From the NCBI GenBank assembly GCA_038065125.1, contig JBBTRP010000057.1, forward strand, positions 1 through 15,540: a stretch of 15,540 nucleotides of DNA, written 5' to 3'. The DNA is from JBBTRP01 sp038065125 (GTDB lineage Bacteria; Patescibacteriota; Patescibacteriia; JACQRZ01). A model generated the notes under the pieces. It was not told where the DNA came from and searched no databases. It saw nothing but the letters and a program-made list of their open reading frames with translations. Positions 6,155-11,741 of this stretch are shown here, piece after piece; within the stretch, counting starts at the first letter, position 1; every line of letters begins with the position of its first letter. Position numbers and translations under genes: made by a program.

Positions 6155-6319
6155 ATGTCAGACTCTCGCGAGGAGCTGAATAAAAGAGAGATTACCCATG
6201 AGACGTGCGGTAAGCGTCATATCGACATGGGTACGTATGCTGAGAAAAATCATACACGGCATCTCTGTTACTATTGCGAAGAATTTTTTGAAGACACCGA
6301 GCCGGGCATCGGAGTATAG
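6155..6319 (+). CDS. 54-residue putative zinc-binding protein in the tRNA cluster
   Basis: ATG 6155 opens a 54-residue protein between tRNA-Leu and tRNA-Val. I do not recognise the family. It carries a plausible zinc site: C18-x3-H22 followed by H36-x-C38-x2-C41 (TRHLCYYC), with an acidic tail (EEFFEDTEPG). The Cys/His spacing and strong coding-like composition argue that it is real. The open frame extends upstream into tRNA-Leu, but only ATG 6155 lies clear of it. There is no Shine-Dalgarno site. Its stop codon (6317-6319) is one base from the 5' end of tRNA-Val, so the mRNA must be shared with, or processed out of, the tRNA transcript. It could be a small nucleic-acid-binding protein; that is a guess. 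Confidence 0.7.
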   Translation: MSDSREELNKREITHETCGKRHIDMGTYAEKNHTRHLCYYCEEFFEDTEPGIGV

Positions 6320-6320
6320 C

Positions 6321-6394
6321 GGGCAGTTAGCTCAGCTGGTTAGAGCATGCGGTTTACATCCGCAGGGTCAGAGGTTCGAATCCTCTACTGCCCA
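6321..6394 (+). tRNA. tRNA-Val (anticodon TAC)
   Basis: Cloverleaf of 74 nt: acceptor GGGCAGT/ACTGCCC, D arm GCTCAGCTGGTTAGAGC, anticodon stem TGCGG/CCGCA, loop TTTACAT with anticodon TAC, T loop GTTCGAATC, discriminator A. No encoded CCA (TTTTG follows). It complements the GAC isoacceptor at 2760-2833. Confidence 0.97.
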
Positions 6395-6406
6395 TTTTGA
6401 TAGTAT

Positions 6407-6479
6407 GGGCCGTTAGCTCATTTGGTAGAGCGCCGCCATGGCATGGCGGAGGTGACCGGTTCGAGCCCGGTACGGTCCA
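6407..6479 (+). tRNA. tRNA-Ala (anticodon GGC)
   Basis: Cloverleaf of 73 nt: acceptor GGGCCGT/ACGGTCC with the G3:U70 alanine identity pair, anticodon stem CCGCC/GGCGG, loop ATGGCAT with anticodon GGC, T loop GTTCGAGCC, discriminator A. No CCA (AAATTTT follows). It starts 12 nt after tRNA-Val. Confidence 0.97.
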
Positions 6480-6505
6480 AAATTTTGAAACCTTGTTACT
6501 CGTAC

Positions 6506-8080
6506 ATGATTCACGAAGGAACCGACACGACTCGCGTTGAGCCTCGCATTCGGGGCGCCCAGAGGATTGGGCGACAGATTCCGGCAACGATGGCGACGCA
6601 GCATCCCGACCACGCGAGGAAACCTTCGTGGCTCGAGAATCCATTCATCAATATCCAGCAGGAGATCGAAGAGGTTTTTCGGATGTACTCCGAGTTTGGT
6701 ATCACCGAATACAAGTGGGACTGGGAGGGTAAATACGTGGATGAGGCCGTGATTGAGCGGTTACTGCAAGAGCATTTTCTTTTTTTTAAAGACCGCCCGC
6801 TCGGCAAGGATTTTTTTCTTACTTTCCGTCTTCCTAATCCGAAGGTCGAAACGGAGTTCCGTCTCGGCCGGGCATTTATGGGGCTTGTCTCGGCCGCGGG
6901 CCTAGCCAAGAGTCTCGGCTTTCACTCTCCGCCGCTCTTTGAAGTCATTCTTCCCATGACGGAGTCCGCAAGCGAGATGATCGCCATTCACGAGGCGTTC
7001 ATGGAGGTTGCCGCGCTCACGCACCCGCTTTTACGCAGGAACTCATCTGGCCACCATGCATTGCAGGTAATTCCGCTTTTTGAGCAGGTGGACGTGATCA
7101 TGTCTGCCGATCGTATTGTTCAAGACTATGTCGATCTTCACCGCACCGCATTTGGCGAGGGCATCCCCTATATTCGTCCCTACCTTGCGCGCTCTGATCC
7201 TGCTCTCAATTCTGGTTTGATCTCTGCGGTCCTCGCGGTCAAAGTTGCTTTGAGTCGGCTGGCCGCATGGTCGAGTCGGTCCGGAATCCCCTCGTTTCCG
7301 CTCGTCGGAGTTGCGGCACTCCCTTTTCGTGGCGGCTTGACGCCGGCAAGCACGAGTCAGTTCATCGACCAGTATGCGGGCACAAAAACAGTCATCATCC
7401 AAAGCGCATTTCGTTACGACTTCCCCGAGCAGGAGGTGCGTAGTGCAATCACCACGCTCAACGAAAGGCTTCCTGCAACCGATGCGGTCGCCATTTCCCC
7501 TCATGACGAGGAGTGTTTGCGGGAGATAGTCAGAATGTGTGAGGCACCCTACCGAAAAACGATCGAATCGGATGGGTTTGCGGCGCTCGTGAACGCGGTC
7601 GCGTCCGATCTGCCACGGCGAAGAGAGCGCGTGCAGCATACGGGTCTGTTCGGATATTCCCGCGGAGTTGGTCGCGTTCATCTTCCCCGCGCGATCGCCT
7701 ACACCGGGGCGCTCTACTCTCTTGGCGTGCCGCCGGAACTGATCGGAACGGGACGAGGAGTGAAAGCGATTATCAAGGCCGGTTTTGGCGAGACTTTCGA
7801 GCGGTTTTATCCGATGTTTCGATATGACATTACCCGCGCCAGTCGTTTTCTCCATAAGGGTGTACTCGGACGTCTTGCTCGCGAGTCAGCAGTCTGGCAC
7901 GGGGTAGAGGACGACGTCTCAGCGCTTGAAGAATATCTTGGCGTTGAGTTTGGCCCCCAGACGTCGGAAGAGCACGAACACGCTCGCCTCGTGCAGGTCG
8001 CCGATCGCGTTCGCGTTGACGGCCGGCGGGACGCAGAGCTTTACGAGCTCCTCGCGCTCATCCGAAAAAGCATTGGATAA
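6506..8080 (+). CDS. ppcA: Phosphoenolpyruvate carboxylase, archaeal type
   Basis: Carboxylates PEP with bicarbonate to oxaloacetate and phosphate, in the cytoplasm. The archaeal-type family (about 500 residues, much shorter than classical bacterial Ppc of about 900) is shown by IPATMATQHPDHA at residues 25-37, MYSEFGITEYKWDWEGKYVD at 60-79, TFRLPNPKVETE, PPLFEVILPMTES and GTGRG at 414-418. Length 524 fits. The frame is open back into tRNA-Ala, so I took the first ATG clear of the tRNA (6506). There is no Shine-Dalgarno site. It starts 26 nt after tRNA-Ala and may be read from the tRNA promoter. No other TCA-type gene is nearby, so oxaloacetate may feed aspartate or a redox shunt (inference). 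Confidence 0.92.
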   Translation: MIHEGTDTTRVEPRIRGAQRIGRQIPATMATQHPDHARKPSWLENPFINIQQEIEEVFRMYSEFGITEYKWDWEGKYVDEAVIERLLQEHFLFFKDRPLGKDFFLTFRLPNPKVETEFRLGRAFMGLVSAAGLAKSLGFHSPPLFEVILPMTESASEMIAIHEAFMEVAALTHPLLRRNSSGHHALQVIPLFEQVDVIMSADRIVQDYVDLHRTAFGEGIPYIRPYLARSDPALNSGLISAVLAVKVALSRLAAWSSRSGIPSFPLVGVAALPFRGGLTPASTSQFIDQYAGTKTVIIQSAFRYDFPEQEVRSAITTLNERLPATDAVAISPHDEECLREIVRMCEAPYRKTIESDGFAALVNAVASDLPRRRERVQHTGLFGYSRGVGRVHLPRAIAYTGALYSLGVPPELIGTGRGVKAIIKAGFGETFERFYPMFRYDITRASRFLHKGVLGRLARESAVWHGVEDDVSALEEYLGVEFGPQTSEEHEHARLVQVADRVRVDGRRDAELYELLALIRKSIG

Positions 8081-8091
8081 CCCGTATTTCC

Positions 8092-8820
8092 ATGGGATTT
8101 AATAAGCCTGGAGAAGACATAGGCGATAGAGACCAAGTCATTTTTCTCTCTGAGGAACCTGGCATGTCCGAGTTTTCCCAACAGGAAATTGCAGCCGAGC
8201 GACAGCGCATCGCCCGGGCCCTGTATGATTTACGCTATGCGCATCGGGGCTATCCTGACCTGGGAAAGGAGATGTCCCGCAAAGACGCGATCGAATTTCA
8301 AAAGCACCTGCGAGAAGTTGGGATTGCAAGCCTCTCACCGGAGATGAGGAGTCGTTTTGATGCGGAGTATGGAAGGCTCTCTGCCGAAGAGCAACGGGAG
8401 GAGTGGGATGTGATCATCGAGCGTACGGCCGTTGCGCATTTTTCCCAAGACGATTTGAGAAAATTCGAAATGTATCAGAGAAAATTCAAGAACAAGTTTG
8501 GAGATAACTGGTGTATGAAAGTTGCGGCCGAACTCATGCGCTTTACCGGGGACGGAATCGACATTCGACAGGAGCAGCTCTCACAAGCGATCTTCTCTGC
8601 GGTGTTCCTCAAAAAGATCGAGCGCACGAAGAGTAAGCTCCTCAACAGTCTTGGTAGTATGGATAAGCGCCAGCCGAATGACATCGGAGAGATTAACGGG
8701 TACATTGACGAGGTGATCGTCAAGCTTTTTCCGGAATTAAAAAATAGAGGAGATGCGTTTGTTCGCAATCGCCTCGAAGAGATCCTTGGTATCGAACGTC
8801 AGCGTCCCACTCCTTCGTAG
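8092..8820 (+). CDS. Hypothetical helical protein
   Basis: 242 residues with no recognised domain. The protein is soluble, charged and mostly alpha-helical, with no signal peptide or membrane segment. A central region, about residues 120-200 (FEMYQRKFKNKFGDNW... FLKKIERTKSKLLNSL), is Lys-rich. It starts 11 nt after the PEP carboxylase gene, suggesting cotranscription. ATG 8092 gives the longest frame, but ATG 8164 (218 residues) is preceded by GAGG at an 8-nt distance and could be the true start. The last 22 bp overlap the 3' end of the convergent ugd gene. No function can be assigned. Confidence 0.72.
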   Translation: MGFNKPGEDIGDRDQVIFLSEEPGMSEFSQQEIAAERQRIARALYDLRYAHRGYPDLGKEMSRKDAIEFQKHLREVGIASLSPEMRSRFDAEYGRLSAEEQREEWDVIIERTAVAHFSQDDLRKFEMYQRKFKNKFGDNWCMKVAAELMRFTGDGIDIRQEQLSQAIFSAVFLKKIERTKSKLLNSLGSMDKRQPNDIGEINGYIDEVIVKLFPELKNRGDAFVRNRLEEILGIERQRPTPS

Positions 8821-10106
8821 GTGAATCCGGCCGCCTCAACTTGTGCGCGGTCAAAGATATTTCGCCCGTCGACAATCAGCCCATGGGACATTTTGTTTTT
8901 GAGTTCGTTCAGATCAAGCTCTCTAAATTCGCGCCAGGCTGTTAGGATAACGAGCGCGTCGGCATCGCGCGCCGCTTGGTGCGGATCGGCCTCATACGTA
9001 ATATCGCCGTTTCTGGAAAATACGACTTTGAATTTTTCCAGGGCAACCGGATCGGATACGGTGACAGTCGCGCCCGCATCGAGAAGCTCGTGCACGATCC
9101 GCAAAGACGGCGAGTCGCGCACGTCATCCGTTTTTGGTTTGAACGAGAGTCCTAAAACCGCGATGCGTTTTCCTTTGAGTTCGCCAAGGTGTTTTTTGAG
9201 TTTTTTGAGAATGATGTGATACCGCAAGTCATTGACCGTCGAGAGGGCTTTTACAATTTTGAACTCGTATCCGTGCTCTTCACCTGATCGGTCTAAAGCT
9301 TTGACGTCTTTGCCAAAACAGCTGCCCCCATATCCAATGCCCGCTTCCAAAAAAAGAGGGCCGATCCGCGGGTCAAGGCCGATCCCTTTAGCAATGTCGG
9401 TAATATCGGCGCCAACATGCTCAGCAAAGTCGGCAATCTCGTTGATGAATGAGATCTTCAGCGCAAGAAACGAGTTTGCGGCGTATTTGATGAGTTCAGC
9501 ACTCTCGATGCTCGTTGCAAGAAAGGGAACACCCCGGTCGATGAGCGGATGGTAGCACTCGTGAAGCACCTCGTGCGCTCGCGCGTCCGTGACACCGACA
9601 ACAATGCGGTCCGGCTGTAAGAAATTTTTGACCGCACTCCCCTCCTGCAAGAATTCCGGATTTGATGCCACGCTAAACGGGGTGTTTGGCGCTATTTTGC
9701 GGATCGTCTCGGCTAACAGGGCGGCGGTGCCAACCGGTGAGGTCGACTTGTTTACGAACACGACCGGTCGATCCGACAAACACTCGGCACAGGAGCGTGC
9801 GGCCGCAAGAAGGTTCCTAAGATTTGCCTTGCCGTACTCTCCGGGCGGGGTGTCGACACAAAAAAAGACAACGGAAGCAGCGCGCACGCCTTCAGATAAT
9901 TTTGTCGTGAAGCGGATCGCGCCCGCAGCGAGATTTTTTGCCAGAAGCTCGGGAAGCTCCTCCTCAAAAATCGGACAGACTCCACTTGAAAGCTGTTCGA
10001 TTTTTTCCACGTCGATGTCCACGCACGTGACCTCGTGCCCAAGTTCCGCAAAGCAGACTCCCGAGGTGAGGCCCACATACCCCGTTCCAATGATGGTGAT
10101 GTTCAT
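8799..10106 (-). CDS. ugd: UDP-glucose 6-dehydrogenase
   Basis: Oxidises UDP-glucose to UDP-glucuronate with two NAD+, feeding surface glycan synthesis. Length 435 is typical. The N-terminal Rossmann motif IGTGYVGL lies at residues 6-13. NKSTSPVGT (119-127) and NPEFLQEGSAV (149-159) follow. The catalytic Lys and Asn are in ELIKYAANSF (K207, N211). The nucleophile is C263 in GYGGSCFGKD, where the usual FPKD reads FGKD; this is a mild variant. The UDP-binding C-terminal domain has FKPKTDDVRDSPSLR. The sugar (glucose versus another UDP-hexose) is inferred from family resemblance. No sugar-transfer genes are visible nearby. It has its own promoter and a roughly 6-nt leader, with no Shine-Dalgarno site. 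Confidence 0.93.
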   Translation of the reverse strand: MNITIIGTGYVGLTSGVCFAELGHEVTCVDIDVEKIEQLSSGVCPIFEEELPELLAKNLAAGAIRFTTKLSEGVRAASVVFFCVDTPPGEYGKANLRNLLAAARSCAECLSDRPVVFVNKSTSPVGTAALLAETIRKIAPNTPFSVASNPEFLQEGSAVKNFLQPDRIVVGVTDARAHEVLHECYHPLIDRGVPFLATSIESAELIKYAANSFLALKISFINEIADFAEHVGADITDIAKGIGLDPRIGPLFLEAGIGYGGSCFGKDVKALDRSGEEHGYEFKIVKALSTVNDLRYHIILKKLKKHLGELKGKRIAVLGLSFKPKTDDVRDSPSLRIVHELLDAGATVTVSDPVALEKFKVVFSRNGDITYEADPHQAARDADALVILTAWREFRELDLNELKNKMSHGLIVDGRNIFDRAQVEAAGFTYEGVGR

Positions 10107-10118
10107 AACGATTCCGTG

Positions 10119-10147
10119 AATTTATCATCGACTGCGGTTCTGGTCAA
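10119..10147 (-). promoter_or_regulatory. Candidate ugd promoter
   Basis: Minus strand: TTGACC (10147-10142, 5/6), 17-nt spacer, TAAATT (10124-10119, 4/6). Initiation would be near 10112, about 6 nt before the ATG, giving a nearly leaderless mRNA. It is back-to-back with the operon promoter at 10174-10201. Confidence 0.55.
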
Positions 10148-10173
10148 CACAATAAAATTAAGAATAATGCCCC

Positions 10174-10201
10174 TTGATCAAATGTTAAAAATTGGTATAC
10201 T
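10174..10201 (+). promoter_or_regulatory. Promoter of the MBL-DUF333-gyrA operon
   Basis: TTGATC (10174-10179), 16-nt spacer, TATACT (10196-10201) preceded by TGG as an extended -10. Initiation near 10208 leaves a roughly 28-nt leader before ATG 10236, with no Shine-Dalgarno site visible. Confidence 0.7.
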
Positions 10202-10235
10202 AAAAAGCATCTTATAGACCATTTGCAATGCAATT

Positions 10236-10895
10236 ATGATCCTGACCTGGTATGGGCATGCATGTTTTAAAATCGTGGGAAGCCAGTCGGACGCAAGTCT
10301 GATAATCGATCCGTTCGAACCGTCAATCGGTTTGAAGCTCCCCCGCTTTTCTGCCGATATTCTCATTGAAACCAAAGACACTCCCGAGTACGCAAACCGC
10401 GAAGCGGTAAAGGGCACTCGCGTGCAAAAACCTTTTCTCATCGCTAATCCCGGCGAGTACGAGGTTGGCGGTGTTTGCGTCACCGCCGTGCTCGCGGAGA
10501 AAAAACAGAAGAACAAAAAGGGTTCGCCCGATCGGACGCTCCTGGTCTCCGTGCGGCTTGACGACCTCACGGTGTGCCATCTCTCCGACATCGACCGGCC
10601 ACTCGACGAGCGCGAGCTTGATGCGCTTGGAAGAATCGACATCCTTCTCTTGCCGGTCGGCGGTGGATCCACGCTTGACGGCGTGCTTGCGACCGAAGTC
10701 CTCAATCAGATCGAACCCAGGATTGTAATCCCCATGCAGTATGCCCTTTCCGGCCTCAAGACGACCTCGGCAGGCGTGGAGGGTTTTCTCAAAGAGTACG
10801 GCATCAAGAATCCGGAAAAAATGGATAAGCTCAAAATTCAAAAACGCGACCTTCCTTCGGAAGAGACCCGCGTCACTCTTTTGGACCCCGCATAA
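10236..10895 (+). CDS. Metallo-beta-lactamase-fold protein with a lost metal site
   Basis: 219 residues in the UlaG-like MBL hydrolase family (COG2220-type). Fold markers are WYGHACFKI at 5-13, LIIDPF at 22-27, NPGEYEVGG at 71-79, a CHLSDID segment at 114-120, DILLLPVGG at 135-143 and IVIPMQY at 163-169. The HxHxDH zinc motif should follow the strand ending at residue 45. There the sequence reads TKDTPEY (46-52), so all four ligand positions are replaced (K47, T49, E51, Y52). The usual His of the IPMHY-like motif is Gln168. It is thus probably a non-catalytic or differently acting member. It is first in a three-gene operon, 5 nt before the DUF333 gene. There is no signal peptide, so it is cytoplasmic. 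Confidence 0.85.
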   Translation: MILTWYGHACFKIVGSQSDASLIIDPFEPSIGLKLPRFSADILIETKDTPEYANREAVKGTRVQKPFLIANPGEYEVGGVCVTAVLAEKKQKNKKGSPDRTLLVSVRLDDLTVCHLSDIDRPLDERELDALGRIDILLLPVGGGSTLDGVLATEVLNQIEPRIVIPMQYALSGLKTTSAGVEGFLKEYGIKNPEKMDKLKIQKRDLPSEETRVTLLDPA

Positions 10896-10900
10896 AAGGT

Positions 10901-11734
10901 ATGCAGCATCCACACCACAAGAACACGCTTCTGGTTACGCTGGTTACTCTTTCGTTTTTGACCGTGCTTGCGTTCTGGCTTCCGCAACTCAAAGCAGATG
11001 TTGAAGGTTTTGCGGGCGGCGTACAGAAGTCGGCGCAGGGACTCTCAACAATTGACGACCAATGGCGCGACGCTCAAGAGAAAATAAAAGAATTGATTCC
11101 CCAGCCGTTCAAAAAGGAGGGCGTGACACCGCCGCCACCCCAGCAAGAGCAGCAAGCGTCACCAGAGATGCAACAAGCGCTTTCCACGGCAGTGCAAGAA
11201 GCGGCACGCGAAGAGGAGGGTGAAGTAAAAAAAGAATCTCAGTTGGATCCGCGTTTCCGCAGTCACTGCACGCGGCGCGCGGGGTTCTTCCAGGAGCGGC
11301 AGGGTCCCAACACACTGAGGTATGGCGTGTGCGTGTTTGCAAACGGCAGCGAGTGTGAGGCGGAAATGTTCTTCCGCGACAAGTGCGACATCGGTCAGTA
11401 CACGGTCGCCGAAGACGGCATACCAAAAAAACCCGACCTCGTGATCCTCTCCGCACAAGTAGACCGTTGCGTCCATCGGACCCAAGTCTGCTTTTCGTCT
11501 ATTGTGGTCGCTAATCGCGGCTGGGTGCGTTCACAAGAAGCGACTCTTGCGGGAGGAGCGGTGTCAGCGCCCATCCCGGCACTCAAGTCCGGCGACGCGA
11601 CGTCTCTTGACATGACCATCCCTGTTACGAAAAATCCGGAAGGCCAGGCACGTATCACCGTCGACCCCCAAGACGTCCTCAAAGAGATTCACGAAGATAA
11701 CAACGTTTTTACATCAGAAAAACAGACCCCCTAA
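10901..11734 (+). CDS. Membrane-anchored DUF333 and CARDB-like protein
   Basis: 277 residues. One N-terminal hydrophobic segment (about 9-30) acts as an uncleaved signal anchor. A linker with Pro/Gln runs (75-86) and acidic helical parts follows. A DUF333-like cysteine module occupies about 123-162: YGVCVFANGSECEAEMFFRDKC is within it, with C123, C144, C152 and C162 suited to two disulfides. Residues 177-270 begin KPDLVILSAQVD and end with EIHEDNNVF, the signature edges of a CARDB/Ig-like beta domain, with an extra Cys pair (C190, C197). Topology predicts an extracellular product. It lies 5 nt after the MBL gene (AAAGG just upstream could be a weak ribosome site) and 7 nt before gyrA. Domain names are from memory of the families; the role is unknown. 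Confidence 0.8.
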   Translation: MQHPHHKNTLLVTLVTLSFLTVLAFWLPQLKADVEGFAGGVQKSAQGLSTIDDQWRDAQEKIKELIPQPFKKEGVTPPPPQQEQQASPEMQQALSTAVQEAAREEEGEVKKESQLDPRFRSHCTRRAGFFQERQGPNTLRYGVCVFANGSECEAEMFFRDKCDIGQYTVAEDGIPKKPDLVILSAQVDRCVHRTQVCFSSIVVANRGWVRSQEATLAGGAVSAPIPALKSGDATSLDMTIPVTKNPEGQARITVDPQDVLKEIHEDNNVFTSEKQTP

Positions 11735-11741
11735 CGAGATT

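Noticed and set aside
7043..7855. 270-residue minus-strand ORF
   Set aside because: It is antisense to the conserved PEP carboxylase core. Long reverse frames are expected opposite GC-biased coding sequence.
8092..8820. Anti-phage or toxin-type role for the unrecognised gene beside ppcA
   Set aside because: No nuclease, toxin or immunity motif is visible, and no defence gene is nearby.
10323..10913. 196-residue minus-strand ORF
   Set aside because: Antisense shadow of the MBL-fold gene, which has a promoter and recognisable fold motifs.
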